NCBI RefSeq assembly: GCF_052115385.1
Contig: NZ_JBFRGP010000001.1
Coordinates: 372,001 to 436,000, forward strand
From: Dyella_D sp052115385
Lineage (GTDB): Bacteria; Pseudomonadota; Gammaproteobacteria; Xanthomonadales; Rhodanobacteraceae
Reading direction: 5' to 3'
DNA length: 64,000 bases
The notes under the pieces were generated by a model. It did not search any database. It worked only from the letters and a program-made list of their open reading frames with translations, and was not told the DNA's origin. The position numbers and the translations under genes were made by a program. This document shows positions 42,122 through 50,013 of the stretch, piece by piece (position 1 is the stretch's first letter; the number at the start of each line of letters is the position of its first letter).

Positions 42122-43362
42122 GACGTTCGACGGGCCAGCGCCCAGGCCGCCGCGGCGCAGCCCGCGCGCAGCCCGCTGGCGAAGCAGGCGGTGAGCAGGT
42201 AGCCGCCGGTCGGCGCTTCCCAGTCCAGCATCTCGCCAGCGCAGAAGGTGCCGGGCAGGGCGTTGAGCATCAGCCCTTGGTCCATGGCTTCCAGGCGCAC
42301 GCCGCCGGCGCTGCTGATCGCTTCGGCGATGGGGCGCGGTTGTTTCAGGCGCAGGTCCAGGCGCTTGATCGCGCGGGCCAACCTGGCGTGGTCGTGCAAG
42401 CTGCCCTTGTCCACCAGCTCGTGCAGCAGGGCGGCCTTGACCCCGGTAATGCCGGCCTGGCGGCGCAGGTGGTCGCTCAGCGAGTGGCTGCCGCGCGGCT
42501 TGGCCAGGTCTTTTTCCAGGCGCTCCAGCGTTCGGTCCGGTGCCAGGTCCAGGGTCAGCGTGGCGTGGCCGTCGCGCACGATCGCATGGCGCAGCTGCGC
42601 CGACAACGCATACACCAGGCTGCCCTCGATGCCGGTGGCGGTGATCACGCACTCGCCCTGGCGCTGCTGCTCGCGCCCGTCGGCATCGCGCCAGTGCGCT
42701 ATCACCGGCTTCAGCGGGGCGCCGGCATGGCGTTCGGCCAGATGCGCGCTCCAGCCGATATCGAAACCGCAGTTGGCCGGCTGCAGCGGAGCCACGTCCA
42801 CGCTGCGCGTGGCCAGCCACGGCTGCCAGGCGCCATCCGAGCCGAGCTGCGGCCAGCTGCCGCCGCCCAGCGCAAGCACCGTGGCATCAGCGCGCACCGC
42901 CAGTTCGCCGCCGGGCGCGGCGAAGCGCAGCGCGCCGTCGTCCGTCCAGCCCAGCCAGCGATGCTGTACGTGGAAGCGCACCCCGCTCTCGCGCAGGCGG
43001 TGCACCCAGGCGCGCAGCAGCGGTGCGGCCTTGAGGTCGGCCGGAAAGACGCGCCCGGAAGTGCCGATGAAGGTGTCTACGCCGAGGCCGCGGGCCCAGT
43101 CGCGCAAGGCATCGGCGTCGAAATCGTCCAGCCAGCGCCCGACCTCCGCCGCGCGTTCGCGGTAGCGCTGGTCGAAGGCAGGGCGGGGCTCGCCATGGGT
43201 GAGGTTCATGCCGCCCACGCCGGCGAGCAGGAATTTCCGCCCGACCGAGCCCTTGCCTTCGTACACGTCGACGTCGAGGCCGGCAGCGCGGGCGGTTTCG
43301 GCGGCCATCAGGCCGGCGGGGCCGGCGCCGACGATGGCGAGGGTGGGCATGGGCGTAGGCAT
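42118..43362 (-). CDS. BaiN/HI0933-type FAD-dependent oxidoreductase
   Basis: 414 residues. The N-terminal dinucleotide-binding loop is AIVGAGPAGLMAAETARAAG, followed by GRKFLLAGVGGMNLTHGE, TGTSG-like region TFIGTSGRVFPADLK, and the C-terminal AGEMLDWEAPTGGYLLTACF. This is the flavoprotein group of HI0933/BaiN, whose members reduce C=C bonds in one studied case but are mostly uncharacterised. The start (MPTPMPTLAIVG, 43362) has no clear ribosome-binding site; an inner ATG at 43350 is equally weak. The gene lies between REP pairs 6 and 7, and its stop codon is inside pair 6. Confidence 0.88.
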   Translation of the reverse strand: MPTPMPTLAIVGAGPAGLMAAETARAAGLDVDVYEGKGSVGRKFLLAGVGGMNLTHGEPRPAFDQRYRERAAEVGRWLDDFDADALRDWARGLGVDTFIGTSGRVFPADLKAAPLLRAWVHRLRESGVRFHVQHRWLGWTDDGALRFAAPGGELAVRADATVLALGGGSWPQLGSDGAWQPWLATRSVDVAPLQPANCGFDIGWSAHLAERHAGAPLKPVIAHWRDADGREQQRQGECVITATGIEGSLVYALSAQLRHAIVRDGHATLTLDLAPDRTLERLEKDLAKPRGSHSLSDHLRRQAGITGVKAALLHELVDKGSLHDHARLARAIKRLDLRLKQPRPIAEAISSAGGVRLEAMDQGLMLNALPGTFCAGEMLDWEAPTGGYLLTACFASGLRAGCAAAAWALARRTS

Positions 43363-43374
43363 GAGGCGCGCATT

Positions 43375-43461
43375 GTAGGTTGGGGTGAGCCGAAGGCGAA
43401 CCCCAACGCTGCAGCAGCCTGGCAAGGTCCGTTGGGGTTCGCTGTGCTCACCCCAACCTGC
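43375..43461. repeat. inverted REP pair 7 (mixed class)
   Basis: The left arm is class B-like (GAGCCGAAGGCGAAC) with an intact GTAG head; the right arm is class A-like (GTTCGCTGTGCTC) with its head changed to GCAG. It lies 12 bases upstream of the flavoprotein start, where a promoter would be expected. Confidence 0.88.
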
Positions 43462-43556
43462 GCCCACTTGCTATAGGGAAGGGCGGCCCTCAACTTGTCA
43501 CTCCCCTCACCCCCGTTTCAGGCACCATGCCTCGCCTGGCATGGCAGGACCTCCCC

Positions 43557-45407
43557 ATGATCTTCCGCTGGTTCGAATCCCTGATCGACGCCTTCAAGGA
43601 ACCCGACGACGGCATGCCGCCGGATTCGGTGTGGCGTTTCTACGTGTTCTATCTGCGCCAGGTGTGGCCGGTGTTCGCCGCCGCCATCGTGGTGGGTTTC
43701 GGCGTGGCCATCGTCGAGGTGGCCATGTTCAGCTTTATCGGCCGCATCGTGGACCTGGCGAAGGGCGCGCCGGTCGCCGACTTCTTCGCCATCCACGGCA
43801 ACGAATTGCTGTGGATGGTGTTCGTCACCCTGATCGCGCGCCCGGTGCTGATCCTGCTGCACGACCTGCTGGTGAACCAGGCGATCGTGCCCAACCTCAC
43901 CAGCCGCATCCGCTGGCAGAACCACCGCTACGTGATCCGGCAGAGCCTGGGCTTTTTCCAGAACGACTACGCCGGCCGCATCGCCAACCGCATCATGCAG
44001 ACCGCCGGTTCGCTGCGCGAATCGGCGGTGCAGATCGTGGACGCGATCTGGTACGTCACCATCTACACCGGCAGCGCGCTGGTGATGTTCGCGCACGCCG
44101 ACGTGTGGCTGGCAGCGCCGTTGCTGGCGTGGCTGGTGCTCTACGTCATCACCCTGGCGTATTTCGTGCCGCGCACCAAGGAGCGCTCCTGGAAGCAGTC
44201 CGAAGCGCGCTCGCGCCTGATGGGCCGCATCGTCGACGGCTACAGCAATATCCTCACCCTGAAACTGTTCGCGCATACCCGCCGCGAAGAGGCCTATGTG
44301 GCCGAAGCGATGGGCGAGCAGATCCAGCGCATGCGTTCGATGACGCGCCTGACCACCGGCATGGACGCCACCATCGCCACCCTCAACGGCTTCCTGATCG
44401 TCGGCACCTCGGCGCTGGCGATCTGGCTGTGGAGCCAGGGCCGGGTGACGGTGGGCGCGATCGCGCTGTCCACCGGACTGGTGATCCGCATCCACAACAT
44501 GTCCGGCTGGATCATGTGGGTGGTCAACGGCATCTTCGAGAACGTCGGCACCGTGCAGGACGGCCTGGAAACCATCGCCAAGCCGCGCCAGGTGCAGGAC
44601 CGCCCCGGCGCCGTGCCGCTGCAGGTGAATCGCGGCGGCGTGCGCTTCGAGGCCATCCATTTCCACTACGGCAAGAAAGGCGGCGTGATCGCCGGCCTGG
44701 ACCTGGCCGTGCGCCCTGGTGAAAAGATCGGCCTGGTCGGCCCCTCCGGCGCCGGTAAGTCCACCTTGGTGAACGTGCTGCTGCGCCTGTACGACCTCGA
44801 AGGCGGGCGCATCCTGATCGACGGCCAGGATATCGCCCAGGTGCAGCAGGAAAGCCTGCGCTCGCAGATCGGCGTGGTGACGCAGGACACCTCGCTGCTG
44901 CACCGCTCGATCCGCGACAACCTGCTGTACGGCCGCCCGGATGCCACCGAGGAAGAGATCCGCGAGGCGGTGCGCAAGGCGCGCGCCGACGAGTTCATTC
45001 CGCAACTGGTCGATGGCGAAGAGCGCACTGGCTACGACGCGCACGTGGGCGAGCGCGGCGTGAAGCTCAGCGGCGGCCAGCGGCAGCGCATCGCGATCGC
45101 GCGCGTGCTGTTGAAGGACGCGCCGGTCCTGATCCTGGACGAGGCTACCTCGGCCCTGGATTCCGAGGCCGAGGCAGCGATCCAGGACAGCCTGGAGCTG
45201 CTGATGCGCGGCAAGACGGTGATCGCCATCGCGCATCGTTTGTCCACCATCGCGCGGATGGATCGGCTGGTGGTGATGGACAAGGGGCAGGTCGTCGAAA
45301 GCGGGACGCATGCGGAGTTGATTGCGCATGATGGTTTGTATGCGCGGTTGTGGAAGCGGCAGACGGGTGGTTTCGTGGCTGCCGAGGACGATGCCGCGCT
45401 GGCTTGA
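43557..45407 (+). CDS. ABC exporter, ATP-binding and permease in one chain
   Basis: 616 residues. An N-terminal six-helix permease domain (about 30-330) and a C-terminal ATPase with Walker A GPSGAGKST (about 404-412), Q-loop VVTQDTS, signature KLSGGQRQRIAIARV, Walker B VLILDEATS and switch histidine IAHRL. Homodimeric exporters of lipids, peptides or drugs look like this; the substrate is unknown. Two starts are possible: the ATG at 43557 has AGGA 7 bases upstream and is preferred to the ATG at 43527 (ten residues longer). Confidence 0.92.
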   Translation: MIFRWFESLIDAFKEPDDGMPPDSVWRFYVFYLRQVWPVFAAAIVVGFGVAIVEVAMFSFIGRIVDLAKGAPVADFFAIHGNELLWMVFVTLIARPVLILLHDLLVNQAIVPNLTSRIRWQNHRYVIRQSLGFFQNDYAGRIANRIMQTAGSLRESAVQIVDAIWYVTIYTGSALVMFAHADVWLAAPLLAWLVLYVITLAYFVPRTKERSWKQSEARSRLMGRIVDGYSNILTLKLFAHTRREEAYVAEAMGEQIQRMRSMTRLTTGMDATIATLNGFLIVGTSALAIWLWSQGRVTVGAIALSTGLVIRIHNMSGWIMWVVNGIFENVGTVQDGLETIAKPRQVQDRPGAVPLQVNRGGVRFEAIHFHYGKKGGVIAGLDLAVRPGEKIGLVGPSGAGKSTLVNVLLRLYDLEGGRILIDGQDIAQVQQESLRSQIGVVTQDTSLLHRSIRDNLLYGRPDATEEEIREAVRKARADEFIPQLVDGEERTGYDAHVGERGVKLSGGQRQRIAIARVLLKDAPVLILDEATSALDSEAEAAIQDSLELLMRGKTVIAIAHRLSTIARMDRLVVMDKGQVVESGTHAELIAHDGLYARLWKRQTGGFVAAEDDAALA

Positions 45408-45814
45408 GCTAACGCCTCGCCCCCCTCTGAGAGGGCTGGGGTGAGGGGCCGGTCGGAGTGGTGAGCTGAGTGTCGCCACAAGCTCAAGAGCTTGTCTTCG
45501 CTCCGCAGAAACGCTTCCACAAGAGCGCTCCCTCATCCGGCTGCCGCCACCTTCCTCGCTCCTCAAAGCCGCGCACGTCCCTGTGCGCTCCCCGCGTGCT
45601 CCCCGCCGGGGAGAAGGGATTCAAAGTCGCGCGGATTATCGTTGACCCATTCGCGCCAGTCAGTGAAACACCCGCCATCGCACCCGTGATGCGCCTCCAG
45701 CTTTTCTCCCTCCGCAGCAGCTTTCGCCAGCACCGCGAAAAAAACATCGCCGCATCCTTCCTCAACGTTCGCCGCGCCTAAGCTGGACATCCGTTCTTCC
45801 ACGGAAGGAAACCG
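45408..45814. other. 407-base intergenic region with degenerate repeats
   Basis: No gene is supported. It has a G/C-rich stretch with CCCTCT-GA-GAGGG and GGTGAGGGGCC (45419-45452), then 25 bases (45530-45554) repeated inverted at 62723-62747. The start codon of pilV follows at 45815 with AAGGAA 6 bases upstream. Confidence 0.6.
45530..45554. repeat. 25-bp repeat, copy 1
   Basis: The run from CCCTCATCCGG through CTGCCGCCACCTTC matches 62723-62747 exactly in inverse orientation, in both cases next to CCCTC/GAGGG-rich hairpins. It looks like a second family of intergenic repeats. Confidence 0.75.
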
Positions 45815-46333
45815 ATGCTCATCCCAGCTTCCCAGCGCGGCGTTTCATTGCTCGAAGTCCTCGTCGCACTCGCCATCTTCGGCATCGGCGCGATCGGCAT
45901 CAGCGGATGGATGCTGCTGGCCGCGCGCGCCAGCCACACCGCCTACCTGCGCACCCAGGCCAGCTTCCTCGCCAGCGACATGATCGAACGCATGCGCGCC
46001 AATCCCGCCGGCGTGCGGACCGGCGCCTACGATGGCGAAGCGCAAGCAGGCGCCGTGGCTTGCAATGCCGCAACGGCATGCCTGCCCGACGCGCTGGCGA
46101 CGCATGACCGCGCCGTCTGGGCGCTGCGACTGCGCGCCGTGCTGCCGGATGGCCAGGGTGTCATCCATTGCGCACGGGATACCGGTTTCGTGCTGAGCAC
46201 CGAGACGCCGGGCATGCAGCCGCCGTTCGGCGGCCTATGCACGATGACGGTGCGCTGGCTGGAGCGGGGCGCGGGCGACCAGGAGCATCGCGCTATCTCG
46301 CCGCGGACTTTCGCCTGGGTGTTCCAGCCATGA
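45815..46333 (+). CDS. pilV: type IV minor pilin PilV
   Basis: 172 residues. A short basic leader precedes the prepilin-peptidase site RG-VSLLEVLVALAIFGIGA, with E at position +5 after the cleaved glycine; a hydrophobic helix follows. The body has paired cysteines (VACNAATAC) and DMIERMRANPAGV, typical of PilV. It would be processed by PilD and form part of the tip priming complex. It begins an overlapping operon (ATGA with pilW). Confidence 0.88.
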   Translation: MLIPASQRGVSLLEVLVALAIFGIGAIGISGWMLLAARASHTAYLRTQASFLASDMIERMRANPAGVRTGAYDGEAQAGAVACNAATACLPDALATHDRAVWALRLRAVLPDGQGVIHCARDTGFVLSTETPGMQPPFGGLCTMTVRWLERGAGDQEHRAISPRTFAWVFQP

Positions 46334-47634
46334 GCGCGCTGCGTTCTCCACGCCGTGCCCGCGGCCATTCGCTGATCGAACTGATGGTGGCGATGACGCT
46401 CGGCCTGATCGTGGCCGCCTGCTTCGTGTCCGTCTTCCTCGCCACCGCCGGCAGCCAGCGCACGCTGACCCAGTTCGCCCTGCTGCAGGAGAGCGCCCGC
46501 TTCGCCATCGCCCGCGTCACGGGCGACCTGCGCATGGCGAACGCGTTCTACTGCGGCCATGCCGGCGCCACGCCCACCGTGCAAGCCAGTGGCCTGATCG
46601 GCGCGTTGCACGACGTGAGCACGCGCTGGGGCCGCGCACCGTATCCGCCCGCGCCGGTTTCGCCGTATCGCTTCCCGCCGTTCCTCTTGATGCGCGGCCA
46701 TGACTGCGGCAGCACGCACTGCACGCCTGCCGTGCCGGCCGGCCTGCCGGCGATGGGGCGCGCCGTCGGCCAGCGGGTAATCGGTGCCGGCCTGCTCACG
46801 CTGCGCTATCTGGACCCGGCCGGCGGATGGGCGATGGGCGCTGCGTCCACCATCGTCGGTAGCGCGGATGGCGCGATCCATCACCTCGCCATCCAGCCCG
46901 GCCAGGACGAACCAGCCGTGGTCGACGTCTATCAGCCCGGCCACCTGCTGATGCTCGCCGACTGCACGCTCACGCAGATCTTCTCGGCAAACCTGCAAGG
47001 CGACGGCGGGTTCTATCCCGATGCGGTCGAGACCGGCCGCAATCTCGCGCTGCCGCGGATGCCGCCTTCGTTCAACGCGCCGCGCCTGTTCGACTTCGAT
47101 CGCGACTTCCGCACCGTCACCTACTACCTGCAGGTGGTGGATGCGGGCGACGGCAGCACCATCGGCGCCCTGGTGCGCCGCGAGAACGGCGGCGCCAGCG
47201 AGCTGGTGCGTGGCGTGGAGCGGCTGGATTTTCTGTACGGCGTGGAGGATGCGGCCGGCGCGACGCGTTATCTCAGCGCCGCCCAGGTCGACGACCGCGC
47301 CGGCGGCAGCGTCGACTGCCCGCCACCGCCCGATGGTGCCGGTAACGACTACGGCTGCCTGTGGCGCGCGGTGAAATCGATCGAGGTCCACCTGCTGATG
47401 GACGGCCAGCAAGCGCAGGGCACACTGAGCCCCGGTGCTACGCACTACACCTACAGCATCGACGGCGATGTCCTGCCCGCTGCACCCGATGCAGCCCATC
47501 GCAAGCTGCGCCCCGCCGAGCAGGGCTTCGACCCGCGCATGCTGCGCCGCGAATTCAGCGCGCTGGTGGCCGTGCGCAGCTACCACCCGTGCGAGCGACG
47601 CCACCAAGGAGCGATCCATGTCCCGATCCCATGA
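46330..47634 (+). CDS. pilW: type IV minor pilin PilW
   Basis: 434 residues. N-terminal prepilin motif RG-HSLIELMVAMTLGLIVAA, then a large globular domain with several cysteines (FYCGH, HDCGSTHC, ADCTLT, VDCPPP, YGCLW, YHPCER). PilW is a tip subunit that works with PilV and PilX. It overlaps pilV by 4 bases and pilX by 17. Confidence 0.9.
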   Translation: MSALRSPRRARGHSLIELMVAMTLGLIVAACFVSVFLATAGSQRTLTQFALLQESARFAIARVTGDLRMANAFYCGHAGATPTVQASGLIGALHDVSTRWGRAPYPPAPVSPYRFPPFLLMRGHDCGSTHCTPAVPAGLPAMGRAVGQRVIGAGLLTLRYLDPAGGWAMGAASTIVGSADGAIHHLAIQPGQDEPAVVDVYQPGHLLMLADCTLTQIFSANLQGDGGFYPDAVETGRNLALPRMPPSFNAPRLFDFDRDFRTVTYYLQVVDAGDGSTIGALVRRENGGASELVRGVERLDFLYGVEDAAGATRYLSAAQVDDRAGGSVDCPPPPDGAGNDYGCLWRAVKSIEVHLLMDGQQAQGTLSPGATHYTYSIDGDVLPAAPDAAHRKLRPAEQGFDPRMLRREFSALVAVRSYHPCERRHQGAIHVPIP

Positions 47635-48232
47635 TGCGCGGCCGATCGCCGGCCCTGCGCGACAGCGCGGCATCGTGCTGGTGCTGGCGCTGATCTTCCT
47701 GCTGCTGGCGACGCTGCTGGCGACCGGAGCCGTCGGCCAGGCGTTGCTGCTCGAACGCATGGCGGGCGGCCAGCGCAACGCCCAGCTGGCATCGATCGCG
47801 GCCGAGTCCGCGTTGCGCGGCGCGCAGTGGCGGTTATGGAAGGGCGCCGCCACAGGACCCTTGCGTTGCGGAACGGCCCCGATCGCCGACTGCCATGTCT
47901 ACGATCCCGCGCTGCCCGATGCGCTGGTACGAGCTTTTCGCCGCGAGCCGGGATGGGGCGCGGAAACAGGCACGGAGTACCGGGGCAGCACCGGCCGCGA
48001 CGACTTCACCGCGCCGGCGGGCAGCGGGCTGGAGCGCGATGCCGCCAGGACCGCCGTGCTGGCGAAGCCGCCGCGCTATCTGGTCGAGGATCTCGGCCCT
48101 GCATGGCCGGCCAGCGCGGGCACGACGGCAGGCGCTGGGCATCGCATCTACCGCATCACCGCACGCGCCACCGGCGGCGACGCGAAGGTCGCGCGCGTGG
48201 TGGAGAACTTTTTTGTCGCCGGAGGCGACTGA
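47618..48232 (+). CDS. pilX: type IV minor pilin PilX
   Basis: 204 residues. The N-terminus RQRGIVLVLALIFLLLATLLA is a hydrophobic helix without the usual glutamate at +5, as in known PilX proteins. The segment LLERMAGGQRNAQLASIAAESALRGA is characteristic. It starts at the ATG 47618, inside the pilW 3' end. Normally pilY1 follows; here the next gene is a PilE-type pilin. Confidence 0.88.
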   Translation: MSRSHDARPIAGPARQRGIVLVLALIFLLLATLLATGAVGQALLLERMAGGQRNAQLASIAAESALRGAQWRLWKGAATGPLRCGTAPIADCHVYDPALPDALVRAFRREPGWGAETGTEYRGSTGRDDFTAPAGSGLERDAARTAVLAKPPRYLVEDLGPAWPASAGTTAGAGHRIYRITARATGGDAKVARVVENFFVAGGD

Positions 48233-48233
48233 C

Positions 48234-48656
48234 ATGCACCGCCCCTCGTGCGGCTTCTCCCTGATCGAACTCCTTGCCGCGTTGGCTATCGTCGCCATCC
48301 TGGCCGCGCTCGCCGTGCCCGCCTACGGGCATTACGCGTATCGCGCACGGCGCATCGAGGGCAAGGCACTGCTGTTGCGCATTGCGCATGCGCAGGAACG
48401 CTACTACGCCACCTATAGCCGTTACGGCGAACTGGCGGAGCTGGGTTTTTCGGTCCCGGCGCGATCGGAGCACGGGTACTACCTGGCCAGGTTGAACCTG
48501 GAGACGGGCGCGAGTGTGCAGTCTTTCCTGGCGACAGCACAGCCGAAGCTGGCGCAGGAGGGCGACCGTTGCGGCACGCTCGGCCTCGACGACACCGGCC
48601 GCAAAGTTCCACTGGCCAGCGATGCATGGGCGAACGCAAATGGAGCCTGCTGGTGA
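48234..48656 (+). CDS. pilE: type IV minor pilin, PilE-type
   Basis: 140 residues. Prepilin motif CG-FSLIELLAALAIVAILAALA followed by PAYGHYAYRARRIEGKALLL, the PilE pattern. The body has ERYYATYSRYGELAELGF, and C-terminal cysteines (GDRCGT, GACW). GGAGG lies 8-9 bases before the ATG; the gene begins 1 base after the pilX stop. It is the last gene of the operon. Confidence 0.88.
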   Translation: MHRPSCGFSLIELLAALAIVAILAALAVPAYGHYAYRARRIEGKALLLRIAHAQERYYATYSRYGELAELGFSVPARSEHGYYLARLNLETGASVQSFLATAQPKLAQEGDRCGTLGLDDTGRKVPLASDAWANANGACW

Positions 48657-48698
48657 CGGCGTGCCGCTGCGGCATCCTTGCGGCACGCCGCCGGGAGG

Positions 48699-49829
48699 TC
48701 ACTGCCGCGGGCAATCGTCGGTGCCCACGACATGCGAGCAGAAGCTTGCGGTGGCATTGGCTCTCGCCCCGAGCAGGTCGGTATAGCTGCGGCCTTTTTC
48801 GATCAGGTAGAACGAGTCGACATAGTCGTTGTTATTGACCAGCAGGGAGCTGGGCATGGCACCCAGGATGGCTTCGCCGATGGCCGAGACAGCGCCCGCT
48901 CCGGGTTTTGAGGTCGATACGTTGCCCTGCACGGCACCGAGGATCTTCGCGGCAAGCTCCTGGTAATTGATGCCCTCGTCGCGCTCGAACAGCTGCACGT
49001 TCGCCATGCCGAGCCCATAGTCGCTCCACGACACCATGTCCTGGTAAGGCGCATAGGTGGTTCCGCTGTAGTCCAGGTAATTCATGTCCTTCACTTCGAC
49101 CTGCGGGTCGGTCCTGTTCGGTTTCATGCCGGACACGATCGCGAAGATCTCCGCCTTGCCGCTGATCCAGGGCTCCTCGTCATCCTTGAGGTGGATCTTC
49201 GTCAAGACAGTCAGTTCGGCGCCTTCGGCCGTGGCGGAGCTGTCACGCGTCTGCAGCTGCGCGCGTTGCAGCGCATCGTTCATCAGCAGGGCACCCGCGC
49301 GTGCCGATTCCTGGCCGTCCACATCCAGCACCAGCACGGGGACCGTGGGCGGCATCTTCGGGTCCAGCTCATGACGTTCGCCCTTGGCATCGAAGGCGGG
49401 TACCGAAGTCCACTTCCGTTCGTCGCCCGCTGGTTCCACGGCGACCAGAAGGTCGTCCAGCTGCGAGGGCAACTGGCCGGTGGCATGGCCGGGCAGGTAC
49501 AGGCGCAGGCGCAGCACGCCTTGCGACCAGCCGGACAGGCCTTGCGCCGCGGTCACCTGCCGATCGGCATCGCCGATCCGCGAGAGCGCTTCGCCTCGTC
49601 CCGCAGCGGTCAAGGCATGCAGCGAGATGGCAGGCTCTTCGCCCGAGGAGGCCTGCATGGCGAACAGTCGGGATGCCGTGTTGGAGAAGTCCGGATCCTG
49701 CAGCTGACTGGCGATGCTTCTGGCGGTGTCCTCCTTGATCTGCTGGATCTTCTGGCTATCCGCCGCCTGCACAGAAAGCGGAATGGTCGTGGTCAGCAAC
49801 GCGACCAGGAGCCTGGTTTGCATGGTCAT
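48699..49829 (-). CDS. secreted protein, possibly DUF3103
   Basis: 376 residues with a signal peptide (QTRLLVALLTTTIPLSVQAA-DSQ). The mature protein looks like the uncharacterised DUF3103 family: SIASQLQDPDFSNTASRLFA, LRLRLYLPGHATGQLPSQLD, VPVLVLDVDGQESARAG and SGMKPNRTDPQVEVKDM. Two cysteines close the C-terminus (SFCSHVVGTDDC). GGGAGGA lies 8 bases before the ATG at 49829. It converges with the pil operon, 42 bases between stops, and no functional partner is evident. Confidence 0.65.
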   Translation of the reverse strand: MTMQTRLLVALLTTTIPLSVQAADSQKIQQIKEDTARSIASQLQDPDFSNTASRLFAMQASSGEEPAISLHALTAAGRGEALSRIGDADRQVTAAQGLSGWSQGVLRLRLYLPGHATGQLPSQLDDLLVAVEPAGDERKWTSVPAFDAKGERHELDPKMPPTVPVLVLDVDGQESARAGALLMNDALQRAQLQTRDSSATAEGAELTVLTKIHLKDDEEPWISGKAEIFAIVSGMKPNRTDPQVEVKDMNYLDYSGTTYAPYQDMVSWSDYGLGMANVQLFERDEGINYQELAAKILGAVQGNVSTSKPGAGAVSAIGEAILGAMPSSLLVNNNDYVDSFYLIEKGRSYTDLLGARANATASFCSHVVGTDDCPRQ

Positions 49830-50013
49830 GACGTCGTCCTCCCGGAGAGGCATAGGCGCGGTTTGTCGCGCGGCCCATGTTTGGGCGGCCGGCCCGATCC
49901 ATCCATCGCCTGCGCGCCGGTATGCCGTGTCCGATCGTTCGGATTCGCGCTGAACGGGTCCAGCCCATGACGGTTCGGCTGGATGCTTTGCAGAGGCAGG
50001 GCGAAGCCGCGCA

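Noticed and set aside
45484..45765. Small minus-strand frame between the ABC exporter and pilV
   Set aside because: Composition is not protein-like and it overlaps degenerate repeats.
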